DNA of 37,327 nt from NCBI GenBank assembly GCA_030403585.1, contig JAUEPE010000066.1, forward strand, positions 1 to 37,327, written 5' to 3'. Under the pieces are notes generated by a model. It saw nothing but the letters and a program-made list of their open reading frames with translations, was not told the origin of the DNA and did not search any database. Every line of letters starts with the position of its first letter. Positions within the stretch are counted from its first letter, which is position 1. Both the position numbers and the translations under genes were made by a program. This stretch comes from Frankia sp. RB7 (GTDB taxonomy: Bacteria; Pseudomonadota; Alphaproteobacteria; Rhizobiales; Xanthobacteraceae). Shown here one piece after another: positions 30,350 through 37,327 of this stretch.

Positions 30350-30919
30350 ATGCTGAACCGCAGAACGATACTCACCACGGCGCTTCTCGCTGCAGCCACA
30401 TCGGCAACGCGCGCACGGGCTGATGGCGGCATGAGCCGGATCTCCGCTTACGCATTCTCGTTCCCCGCTTTGTCCGGCGACGACATTCGGCTGGCCGCGT
30501 TCACCGGCAAGCCGGTGCTGGTCGTGAACACCGCTTCGCTGTGCGGCTATACCCCGCAATATACCGGACTGCAGGAGCTCTGGAGCGAGTTTCGCGAGCG
30601 CGGGCTGGCCGTGATCGGCGTGCCCTCCAACGATTTCGGCGGCCAGGAGCCCGGCGGCACCAGCGAGATCTCGGAGACCGCGCACCACCAATACGGCGTT
30701 ACCTTCCCCATCACGGCCAAGGCCGTCGTGGTCGGGGCCAAGGCGCATCCTTTCTACAAATGGGCCGCCGAAACGCGACCGAGGGACGTTCCGAAGTGGA
30801 ACTTCCACAAATACCTGATCGGCCGCGATGGTTACATCGCCGAGGCGTTTCCGTCGGCCATCGAGCCTGCCGACACACGCATCAAGACGGCGATTGCCAG
30901 GGCCCTGGTTGACAGCTGA
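30350..30919 (+). CDS. Exported cysteine-type glutathione peroxidase
   Basis: A 189-residue thiol peroxidase. It opens MLNRRTILTTALLAAATSAT, a twin-arginine-like signal with cleavage near ARA-DG, so it is probably periplasmic. The GPx core has VNTASLCGYTPQYTGLQELW, with peroxidatic Cys65 in place of selenocysteine, the conserved VPSNDFGGQEPGG (Gln) and PKWNFHKYLIGRDG (Trp-Asn). All of the catalytic tetrad except the position of the resolving Cys is visible; there is no second Cys in the usual CxxxxxC position, so a thioredoxin-type resolving step is unclear. GGGGGA lies nine bases before the ATG. It reduces hydroperoxides; the reductant is unknown. Confidence 0.9.
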   Translation: MLNRRTILTTALLAAATSATRARADGGMSRISAYAFSFPALSGDDIRLAAFTGKPVLVVNTASLCGYTPQYTGLQELWSEFRERGLAVIGVPSNDFGGQEPGGTSEISETAHHQYGVTFPITAKAVVVGAKAHPFYKWAAETRPRDVPKWNFHKYLIGRDGYIAEAFPSAIEPADTRIKTAIARALVDS

Positions 30920-31109
30920 CGCACCTGCCTCGAACAGGCTTCTCGAACAGGTCTGGGCACAATTGTGGCGGAGCGCCAAACAGCCGTTGCCATGGCGACG
31001 GAGCACCATCTAGGCTAGGATGAGCGTAGAGATATTTTTGGGCAGGACAGGTTTTGCCGGAGGCGAAAAGCCGCGGCGGAACAACGGGATCAATCTCGAG
31101 GACAACACC

Positions 31110-32126
31110 ATGCGTGTGGCGGCAGGACTGATTTTGGCAAGCGCGATGTCTGTCGCGCTGACAGGCGTGGCATGGTCGCAGACCCCAGCCGCGAAACCCG
31201 CAGCCGCCACCCAGGCCGCCCCCGCGGCAGCGCCTGCCGCTGCTCCGGCACCCGCTGCAGTCCCTCCCGCAGCGCCTGCGCCGCAAGCCGCCGCCTTCCC
31301 ACCCCCGCCGCAACAAGCGCCGCAGCCGGCGCGCGCGGCCTGCACCAATCCGAACGCGCTGGGCGTGGCCCGCACCGTGGAGATCGACACCACAGGCGGT
31401 CCCGGCTTCGGCTTCGAGCATTTCAAGGAGCTCGATTTCCTGCGCGACAAGGAGGTCGTCCTGACCTTCGACGACGGCCCCTGGCCGCACAACACGCCCG
31501 CCGTGCTGAAGGCGCTCGCCGACCAGTGCACCACCGGCATCTTCTTCTCGATCGGAAAGCACGCCACCTACGAACCGGAACTCCTGAAGCAGGTCTACGC
31601 GGCCGGCCACACCGTCGGCACCCACACCTGGTCGCACGCCAACCTCAACAACAAGAAGCTGACCGAGGCGCAGCGCAAGGAAGAGATCGAGAAGGGCATC
31701 AGCGCCGTGAAATGGGCCCTCGGCGGCATCTCGCCCGCAGCGTTCTTCCGCTTCCCGGCGCTGCAACACCCGCCGGAGATGGTCACCTATCTCGGCAACC
31801 GCAACGTCGCGATCTTCTCCTGCGACATCGACTCTTTCGACTTCAAGGCCTCCAAGCCCGAGAAGGTGATCGAGACCGTGATGAAGGGGCTAGACAAGAA
31901 GGGCAAGGGCATCATCCTGATGCACGACTTCCAGAAGCACACCGCGGAAGCCCTGCCCGAGCTTCTGAACCGTCTCAAGGCCGGCGGCTACAAGATCGTG
32001 GCGATGCGCGCCAAGGCGCCGGTCGCCTCGCTCCCCGAATACGACCAGGACCTGATGAAGGACGTCAAGCTGCCGACGGTGAGCACGCGTCCGGTCAATT
32101 CCGTGGTGACGACCGTTACCGAATAG
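31110..32126 (+). CDS. Exported polysaccharide deacetylase (NodB-homology domain)
   Basis: A 338-residue protein: signal peptide MRVAAGLILASAMSVALTGV then AWSQ; an Ala/Pro-rich stalk (about 25-75, with repeated AAPAAAPA blocks); and a NodB-homology domain with the metal motif LTFDDGPWPHNTPAVL, FSIGKHATYEPELLK and VGTHTWSHANL (His-x-x-x-His). The catalytic Arg region PAAFFRFPAL and IILMHDFQKHTAEALPEL follow. It probably removes acetyl groups from peptidoglycan or a surface polysaccharide. The ATG at 31110 follows GAGGA nine bases upstream; the preceding 30 open codons do not read as a signal. Substrate not determined. The chain ends with no anchor. Confidence 0.93.
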   Translation: MRVAAGLILASAMSVALTGVAWSQTPAAKPAAATQAAPAAAPAAAPAPAAVPPAAPAPQAAAFPPPPQQAPQPARAACTNPNALGVARTVEIDTTGGPGFGFEHFKELDFLRDKEVVLTFDDGPWPHNTPAVLKALADQCTTGIFFSIGKHATYEPELLKQVYAAGHTVGTHTWSHANLNNKKLTEAQRKEEIEKGISAVKWALGGISPAAFFRFPALQHPPEMVTYLGNRNVAIFSCDIDSFDFKASKPEKVIETVMKGLDKKGKGIILMHDFQKHTAEALPELLNRLKAGGYKIVAMRAKAPVASLPEYDQDLMKDVKLPTVSTRPVNSVVTTVTE

Positions 32127-32133
32127 ACGTCGC

Positions 32134-32685
32134 TTGTCATTCCATTTCGAAGGTTACGTCATCGTCTCCGCGGACGGCATGCTTGCCGACGCCAGCGGCG
32201 TCATGCCCGACAGTCTGAAGTTCGCAGGCGACAAGCTGTTCTTCGAGCAGGCGCTCGACGGCGCGGCACTGATCGTGCACGGCCGCAATTCGTATGAGCA
32301 GCAGCCGAACTCGCCCAGGCGCAAGCGGCTGATCACCACCCACAAGATCAAGGCCCTCACCGTCGATCCGGAGATGCCGAATGCGACGCTGTGGAATCCG
32401 GATCATGCGAGCTTCGAGGAGGCAGCCGCGTTTGCCGGTGTCGCCTCCGGGCGGGTCGCGGTCATCGGCGGCCCCGTCGTGTTCGACCTGTTCATGGACC
32501 GCTTCGACACGTTCTGGCTGTCGGAAGCCCCGCATGTTCGGTTGCCCGGCGGCGAAGGCTGTTTTGTCGGCGTGCCCAAGCGGACGCCGCAAGAGGTGCT
32601 GGCGTCGCATGGGATGAAGCCGGGCGCTCCGTATCTGCTCGACGCCGGCCATGACGTGACCGTCACGCCGTGGCGGCCCATCTAA
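32134..32685 (+). CDS. RibD C-terminal/DHFR-like fold protein
   Basis: A 183-residue protein with the fold of the RibD C-terminal reductase and dihydrofolate reductase-like family: FHFEGYVIVSADGMLADASG at the N terminus, LIVHGRNSYEQQPNSPRRKR, then GRVAVIGGPVVFDLFMDRFD (NADP-binding strand-helix) and TFWLSEAPHVRLPGGEGCF. It is not DHFR itself, since the substrate pocket differs. The start is a TTG at 32134, 7 bases after the deacetylase stop and without a strong ribosome binding site, so translational coupling is likely. Function as a pteridine or flavin-related reductase is only suggested by the fold. Confidence 0.8.
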   Translation: MSFHFEGYVIVSADGMLADASGVMPDSLKFAGDKLFFEQALDGAALIVHGRNSYEQQPNSPRRKRLITTHKIKALTVDPEMPNATLWNPDHASFEEAAAFAGVASGRVAVIGGPVVFDLFMDRFDTFWLSEAPHVRLPGGEGCFVGVPKRTPQEVLASHGMKPGAPYLLDAGHDVTVTPWRPI

Positions 32686-32689
32686 AACC

Positions 32690-32713
32690 TCGAAAACAAC
32701 CCCATGCACAGTA
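32690..32713 (-). repeat. 24-base dispersed repeat, copy 2
   Basis: Exact reverse complement of 8394-8417, beginning TCGAAAACAACCCC and ending GCACAGTA. It starts five bases after the stop codon of the RibD-like gene, and so lies in its 3' untranslated region. Confidence 0.65.
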
Positions 32714-32762
32714 CCGGTGCCTTGATACCTGCGCACAAGGCTTGGGCTTGCCACGCATAACC

Positions 32763-34772
32763 TCACTGCACGGCGGGGCGCATCAACCTTGATCTCTCGA
32801 GTTCAGCGCGCACGTTCCGGAGGACGCTGGTCCAGTCGCCTGGCTGAGTTTGCCGGAATTGCCGCAAGCCTGGATACCAGGGGCTATCGTCGCGGTTCAG
32901 CAGCCACCGCCAGCACCGGTCGAAGCGATTGAGCAGCCAGACCGAGCGGCCCAGCGCGCCTGCAAGATGCACCACTCCTGTATCGACACCGATGACCAGA
33001 TCCAGCGCCTCGATCAGCCCTGCGGTTTCGCCGAAGTCGTGGAGATCGTCGGTCCAGTCGTGCAAGGACAGACCCGGCGGCGGCGATTGGCTGGCCGCCG
33101 ATCCTTTCTGCAGAGAGACGAAACTCACCCCCGGCAGATCCGCCAGCTCCGAAAATCGTTCGAGCGGAATCGACCGGCGCCGGTCGCCGCTCATCGACTG
33201 ATTGCCGGCCCAGACGAGGCCGACCCGCAGGCCATCGAGCTGCCCGACGCGCTCGCGCCAGTCCGCCACGCGTTGCGGATCGGCCCGGAGATAGGATGCC
33301 TCCCGCGGGATGGTCTCGAGCGTGGTGCCAAGGACGCGCGGCAGACTCAGCAGCGGACAATGCAGATCGAATAGCGGCAGCGGATCGCCACGCGCGACGA
33401 TGCGCTCGATTCCCGGTAGCCCATTCAGCAGCGGCAGCAACGGCCGCTGAACTTCGAGAACGACCCGCCGCCCCGCCGCAATTGCCGGCGCGAAGCGACA
33501 GAACTGGAGCGTATCGCCCAGGCCCTGCTCGGCATGCAGCAGCAAGACGCGATCGCCGATATCGCCTCCATCCCAGAGCGGCTGGCTGAAGCCGCGGAGA
33601 TGCGGCTTTTTCGTCTCCTGCTTCCACCGCCACTCATATTCCCGCCAGCCTTCGTCGAACTGGCCGGCCAGCAGCAGCGTGATCCCAAGGTTGAAATGCG
33701 CGTCGGCATAATCCGGCCTTTGCGACACCGCCGCACGTAAACTCTGAATGGCTTCATCGGGATGCCCAAGATCGTACAGCAGCGTGCCGAGATTATTGAG
33801 CGCCTCCGGCCAGGCCGGATTGCGATCGAGCGCTGCCCGATAGCAAGATTCCGCTTCGTGGAAACGACCGGACTCGCGAAGGGCGTTGCCCAGGGTCAGT
33901 TGCGCCGGAACATAATCCGGCTTCAGACGCAAAGCTTCCCTGCAGCATGCTTCCGCCTCTTCCGTCCGTCCCCGGAGGCGCAGCAAGTCACCGAGATTGT
34001 TCAAGGCCTCGGGGAAATCCGGCCTGATCTTGCAGGCTGCGCGAAGATTGACCTCGGCGTCGTCGAGGCGCCCCAGTTTGATGAGAAGACCACCAAGATT
34101 GTTATGGGCCTCCGCAAATCCTGGGTTGAGGCGCAGCGCCTCGCGATAGCAACGCTCGCATTCCCCAAACGCGGCGAGATCGAACAGCACGGCCCCGAGA
34201 TTGCAATGGGCCTCCGCAAAATCCGGCCTGTGCCGCAGCACCTGCCGAAACTCGCTGATCGCATCGTCGAATTGCTTCCGTCGCACCAGCAGATTGGCGA
34301 GATGGAAACGGGCATCGACCTGAGCGCGAACCGCACCGAGGTCGAGGCCAACGGGATGTCGCAGCACGAGCCGGTACTGGGCCTCCTCACCGGCGAAATC
34401 CCCGCATTCACCCAGCAGGAGACCAAGCTGAATGTGCGTATCCAGATTGCCGGGCTGATGCAGCAGCGCCTCCCGATAGCTCGCGATGGCCTCGCCCCTG
34501 CATCCGAGCGCGCGCAGAGCGACAGCCATGTTGCCGTGATAGGCGCTGTTGCGAGGCTGCAGCTTGACGGCGCGGATGAAGAGATCGAGCGCCCTGGCGG
34601 CGTCACCAGTCTGGAGCGCAGCAACCCCCAGCAGGAAAACAGCGTCCGCGTGATCCGGCTGGGTTGCCAATATCTGCCGATAAACCGCCTCGGCTTGCGG
34701 CAAGCGCCCTGCGCGATGGTGTGCGAGACCCGCCTCAAGCGAGACAGCAACTGACGACGCTTCGGCATACAT
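32763..34772 (-). CDS. TPR protein with C-terminal glycosyltransferase-9-like domain
   Basis: A 669-residue cytosolic protein. Residues about 10-400 are at least nine TPR repeats of 34 residues, with the alternating pattern EAHNNLGGLLIKLGRLDDAE, EALNNLGDLLRLRGRTEEAE and DAHFNLGITLLLAGQFDEGW. Residues about 410-660 form a GT-B domain: LLLHAEQGLGDTLQFCRFAP, RVGLVWAGNQSMSGDRRRSI (phosphate-binding loop), FVSLQKG and the donor-site motif LVIGVDTGVVHLAGALGRSV. Such TPR-GT fusions modify proteins or lipids in rhizobia, but donor and acceptor are unknown. The ATG at 34772 has only a weak ribosome binding site. No LPS genes are adjacent, so it is an isolated gene. Confidence 0.9.
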   Translation of the reverse strand: MYAEASSVAVSLEAGLAHHRAGRLPQAEAVYRQILATQPDHADAVFLLGVAALQTGDAARALDLFIRAVKLQPRNSAYHGNMAVALRALGCRGEAIASYREALLHQPGNLDTHIQLGLLLGECGDFAGEEAQYRLVLRHPVGLDLGAVRAQVDARFHLANLLVRRKQFDDAISEFRQVLRHRPDFAEAHCNLGAVLFDLAAFGECERCYREALRLNPGFAEAHNNLGGLLIKLGRLDDAEVNLRAACKIRPDFPEALNNLGDLLRLRGRTEEAEACCREALRLKPDYVPAQLTLGNALRESGRFHEAESCYRAALDRNPAWPEALNNLGTLLYDLGHPDEAIQSLRAAVSQRPDYADAHFNLGITLLLAGQFDEGWREYEWRWKQETKKPHLRGFSQPLWDGGDIGDRVLLLHAEQGLGDTLQFCRFAPAIAAGRRVVLEVQRPLLPLLNGLPGIERIVARGDPLPLFDLHCPLLSLPRVLGTTLETIPREASYLRADPQRVADWRERVGQLDGLRVGLVWAGNQSMSGDRRRSIPLERFSELADLPGVSFVSLQKGSAASQSPPPGLSLHDWTDDLHDFGETAGLIEALDLVIGVDTGVVHLAGALGRSVWLLNRFDRCWRWLLNRDDSPWYPGLRQFRQTQPGDWTSVLRNVRAELERSRLMRPAVQ

Positions 34773-34951
34773 GACGCTGGGGCCCTATCATCGATGCGAT
34801 GAACAGCTCCCGATCATTCTGCAGCAACGACCTTGCGCGAAGCTGGGCACAGCGCGAGCGCCCACGCGTCAGCAGTCACTAACCCGAGATGTCTGCGTTG
34901 ATGCACGAGCCGCGCTTTGCGCAGTCGCCAAGCTAAGCCGTCCGACGTAAC

Positions 34952-36409
34952 CTACGGGGTCGGAAGGTGATAGACCAGCGAACCGCGCAGCGTGTGGATC
35001 GTGCCACCCGCGCTCACGCTCGTGAAGATGACGCTATCCGTCAGATCGTCACGCGTTGCGACATGAGTCATGCGATACTCGGCACGTGCCGAGATCCTGT
35101 CGCTGAAGAAGCGCTCGAAGCCGCCACCGAAGGTGGCGCCATGATATTCGCGCTCCGGACTGGTGCTCTGAATGCCGAAGACGCTGTAGGTGATGGATCG
35201 CGCGGTCGAGCCGGTATAGCCGCCGAGCAGATAGACGAGCGTCTCCGGCGAAACGAGATAGCCAGCGCGTCCGCCGACGGTCCAGGCCCACTTCACTGAC
35301 GCGAGATCCGACGTGACCGTTGTTCCGGCGCCGGCACCCGTTGCCGTGACTTGGGCCCCGCCATTCGTCGCCGCATCGATCAGGCCAAATACGCCGACGA
35401 CCCATTTCGGTGCAATCTGGCGATCATAGCCGATGGTGAAGGTGCCGCCGACGTCGGCGCCGCCAAGGCCGGCCGCGTTGAAATCCAGCGCGCCGGGAAG
35501 CGAGGCCGCGACATGGGGCGTGAGCGCATCGCCCCCGATGCCCGCACCGACATAAACACCCGTCCACGCCGGATTGAGCGCCGGCGCGGCCGCCGCCGTC
35601 GTCGCAGGGCCGCCGAACTGTCCGAAACGATAGGCCGCGCCGATCCGGATCACATGCTCGGAGAGGTCGGTGGTCCACACCGCGCCGAGCGGGTCGACCG
35701 TCGTGTTGTGGCCAAGCGCGACATAGCGATATTCGCCGCGCAGCGACACATTGCTGGAGAGGCGATACTCCGCACCGGCGCCGATCGTGTAGCCGTGCGA
35801 GGTCTGGGCGGATTCCTGCATCGTGAACACAGGGCCGCCGAACGTGGCCGTGGCGTTCCAATTGTTGATACGCATCTCGCTGTATCCGGCGAGGCCGTAG
35901 AGCAGGATATCGGGCGTCGCCAGAAATCCCGCGCGGCCGCCGATCGTCCAACCCTGGTCGAGCGACGGCATCTCGGCAGAGAGATTTGCCGTCCCAAAGA
36001 GGGTTGTGTTGACTGCCGTTCGCTGACGCGACCAGTCGTAATCGACGAAGCCGCCGACCACGAATCGCGGCGCCACCTGGACGTCGAAGCCGGCGAACGC
36101 CGACAGTCCGAGGTCGGCGCCCTGCAAGCCGTCGAGATTGAACAATGCCGGACCGCCGGCGGTCGGCGTCAGGTTCGAGCGGCCCGACGCGAAGTCGAAG
36201 CCCAGTCCGGCACCGACATAGAACTGGGTCCAGTTCGCCACGGGAGCCAGTTGCGGCAACGCCTTCACCGGCAAGTCGGCTGCGCGAGCCGCTGTTGTTA
36301 CAGCAAAGGCTGCGACATGCGCGGCTCCCAAAACGGCTACCGCACGCGCCACACGTCGCTTCGAATGAACCAAGTCCAGCCCCCAACATCCCGTGCCGGT
36401 TGCGCCCAT
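34952..36409 (-). CDS. Outer-membrane protein with two Omp25/31-type beta-barrels
   Basis: A 485-residue exported protein. Signal peptide runs VARAVAVLGAAHVAAFAVTT then AARAADLPVKA. Two related porin-like barrel domains follow, about 50-262 (NWTQFYVGAGLGFDFASG to RIGAAYRFGQFGG) and about 277-485 (AWTGVYVGAGIGGDALTPHV to LRGSLVYHLPTP), linked by a short Ala/Pro segment. Each domain has the order W-T-x-x-YVGAG, GFDVQVAP/GYDRQIAP, WTIGGRAGFLATPD/WTVGGRAGYLVSPE, LAGYSE/LGGYTG, GAGAEYR/GGGFERF, and RAEYR or RGEYR. This double-barrel layout is a fusion or duplication of the usual single-domain family. The ATG at 36409 is listed; a TTG at 36373 with GGGGGC upstream gives a more typical signal. Confidence 0.88.
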   Translation of the reverse strand: MGATGTGCWGLDLVHSKRRVARAVAVLGAAHVAAFAVTTAARAADLPVKALPQLAPVANWTQFYVGAGLGFDFASGRSNLTPTAGGPALFNLDGLQGADLGLSAFAGFDVQVAPRFVVGGFVDYDWSRQRTAVNTTLFGTANLSAEMPSLDQGWTIGGRAGFLATPDILLYGLAGYSEMRINNWNATATFGGPVFTMQESAQTSHGYTIGAGAEYRLSSNVSLRGEYRYVALGHNTTVDPLGAVWTTDLSEHVIRIGAAYRFGQFGGPATTAAAAPALNPAWTGVYVGAGIGGDALTPHVAASLPGALDFNAAGLGGADVGGTFTIGYDRQIAPKWVVGVFGLIDAATNGGAQVTATGAGAGTTVTSDLASVKWAWTVGGRAGYLVSPETLVYLLGGYTGSTARSITYSVFGIQSTSPEREYHGATFGGGFERFFSDRISARAEYRMTHVATRDDLTDSVIFTSVSAGGTIHTLRGSLVYHLPTP

Positions 36410-36581
36410 ACAACCGGTCGGCAGCTAGTATTCGGTTCCTGCAGAGTCCGACAAGGCGAGAAACGTGCGCGCTCCACAGCGTCCGCGATTTTGCGGAACT
36501 GCTGTGATCTCAAAGCCATAATGTGTGAATGAGGGTTCACGCGATCGACGCGTGAAAGCCGCTCGAGACGCCTGCTCGGGG

Positions 36582-37034
36582 CTACACGTCCCCGTAGGCC
36601 GTCTCGGCCGAGCGTGTGGCGCGGCCATAGCCCATGATCATGAAGAGCGCGCCGATGATCGAGAGATTCTTCAGCGCGTCGACCACCATCTTGGCGTTGT
36701 CGGGCGCCGCCTGATTCCAGAAATCGTAGAACAGGACGGTCGAGACCGCGGTGTAGATGATCAGCAGCATCGCGAAGAAGCGCGCGCCGAAGTTCAGTGC
36801 GATCAACAGGCCTGCGATGATCTCGAGGCCGCCGACCGCGATCGCCAAAAGCTGCGGCGTGGTCATCGCCGTCGCCGTCTCGACCTGCTTGGCATAGGGC
36901 GCGATCACATCGGGCACCACGACCTTGGTGGCGATGAAATCGGCGGTCGCCTGGATGGCGATCAGCTTCGTCGCGCCCGTGTAGATGAACAGCACGGCGA
37001 ACAGGATTCGCCCGAAAGTCACGAACGCTGGCAT
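36582..37034 (-). CDS. DoxX family membrane protein
   Basis: A 150-residue integral membrane protein with four predicted transmembrane helices: FVTFGRILFAVLFIYTGATK (about 4-23), a pair around LLAIAVGGLEIIAGLLIAL (about 63-81) and FFAMLLIIYTAVSTVLFYDF (about 86-105), and NLSIIGALFMIMGYG (about 123-137). The GRILFAVLFIYTGATKL opening and GGLEIIAGLLIALNFG are DoxX/DoxD-family signatures. Members are linked to thiosulfate:quinone oxidation or redox-stress complexes in some bacteria, but no such partner is here. GAGG precedes the ATG. Role uncertain. Confidence 0.88.
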   Translation of the reverse strand: MPAFVTFGRILFAVLFIYTGATKLIAIQATADFIATKVVVPDVIAPYAKQVETATAMTTPQLLAIAVGGLEIIAGLLIALNFGARFFAMLLIIYTAVSTVLFYDFWNQAAPDNAKMVVDALKNLSIIGALFMIMGYGRATRSAETAYGDV

Positions 37035-37178
37035 GGTCGGCCTCTTGGCTCAGGCTTTTTGAAATCGGCGTCTTGACGAGAGTACCGAGCGATTATGAAG
37101 ACTAGTGCGCCGGTTTACAAACGGGGAAATGGCGAACTGTTTTGAAAAGATCGAGGTGCGGATGCGCCGGAGGTGCGC

Positions 37179-37213
37179 TCCCTCGCCCCGCTTGCGGGGA
37201 GAGGGCTGGGGTC
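37179..37213. repeat. Palindromic intergenic repeat
   Basis: CTCCCTCGCCCCGCTTGCGG runs into GGAGAGGGCTGGGGT, so CCCTC-GCCCCG pairs imperfectly with CGGGGA-GAGGG around a short loop. This type of element is common between genes in rhizobia. Only one copy is visible here. The rest of 37035-37283 holds no gene that I can support. Confidence 0.55.
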
Positions 37214-37283
37214 ATACGCGCTAGCTTAAGCGAGTTTTCAGATAGTCGCATTGTTTTCGACGGCTTCGTGGGGGCTCACAGAT

Positions 37284-37327
37284 ATGACGCCAGGTTCGGA
37301 GGAACATGTTGCGGAGCGTCTGCCACT
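37284..37327 (+). CDS. Possible start of a gene cut by the window end
   Basis: ATG at 37284, preceded by GGGGG at nine bases, opens MTPGSEEHVAERLP and runs off the window. An alternative ATG at 37306 in another frame follows GGAGG at only three bases. Fourteen codons are too few to identify anything; the acidic, non-repetitive start is compatible with a real protein. Confidence 0.3.
   Translation, partial: MTPGSEEHVAERLP

Noticed and set aside
1..37327. CRISPR array, toxin-antitoxin pair, prophage or restriction system
   Set aside because: No regularly spaced repeats, and no recognisable nuclease, methylase, integrase or toxin genes other than the DUF2161 nuclease-like fold.

Overview
The window reads as an ordinary chromosomal stretch of a GC-rich rhizobial alphaproteobacterium, most probably Bradyrhizobium or a close relative. 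The basis is a eukaryotic-type glutamine synthetase II (glnII) with a divergent DUF2735 gene, GrlR-like regulatory proteins, many small secreted proteins with short alanine-rich signal peptides, and short palindromic repeats that I associate with Bradyrhizobium from memory. I see no rRNA, tRNA, CRISPR array, transposase, phage module or secretion-system cluster.

Layout. 1-4.0 kb: secreted L-asparaginase, a metallo-beta-lactamase-fold hydrolase whose ribosome binding site lies in an 8-bp inverted repeat, and an ABC-F ATPase. 4.4-7.3 kb: a radical SAM protein and a lipid-free ABC substrate-binding protein, both visibly richer in A/T than their neighbours. 7.5-10.7 kb: two double-domain GrlR-like proteins bracketing a signal-less ModA-like binding protein and a Sel1-repeat protein. 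10.9-12.7 kb: glnII with a good sigma-54 promoter, a strong 5'UTR hairpin and a terminator, divergent from a DUF2735 gene. 12.8-19.5 kb: small housekeeping and accessory genes (MliC-like inhibitor, tyrosine phosphatase, SGNH hydrolase, QDPR-like SDR, a third, single-domain GrlR-like protein, DUF2161 protein, ABM monooxygenase, GNAT, thioesterase, orphan BtuF-like protein). 19.5-22.7 kb: the kynurenine operon kynB-kynA-kynU, bracketed by two copies of one palindromic repeat. 22.7-26.3 kb: M20 deacylase and a PPOX-family protein divergent from a MocR-type regulator. 26.3-32.7 kb: small exported proteins, CreA, a large L,D-transpeptidase with a second degenerate domain, an exported glutathione peroxidase, a polysaccharide deacetylase and a RibD/DHFR-like protein. 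32.8-37.3 kb: a TPR-glycosyltransferase, a double beta-barrel outer-membrane protein and a DoxX protein.

How the genes work together. Nitrogen handling recurs: asparaginase releases ammonia, glnII assimilates it under probable NtrC/sigma-54 control, and the kyn operon converts tryptophan to anthranilate and alanine. A second theme is the cell envelope (L,D-transpeptidase, deacetylase, lysozyme inhibitor, outer-membrane barrel). The least explained part is the group of three GrlR-like genes carrying five related domains within 8.3 kb with no type III secretion genes in sight; I regard it as the best candidate for undescribed biology here.
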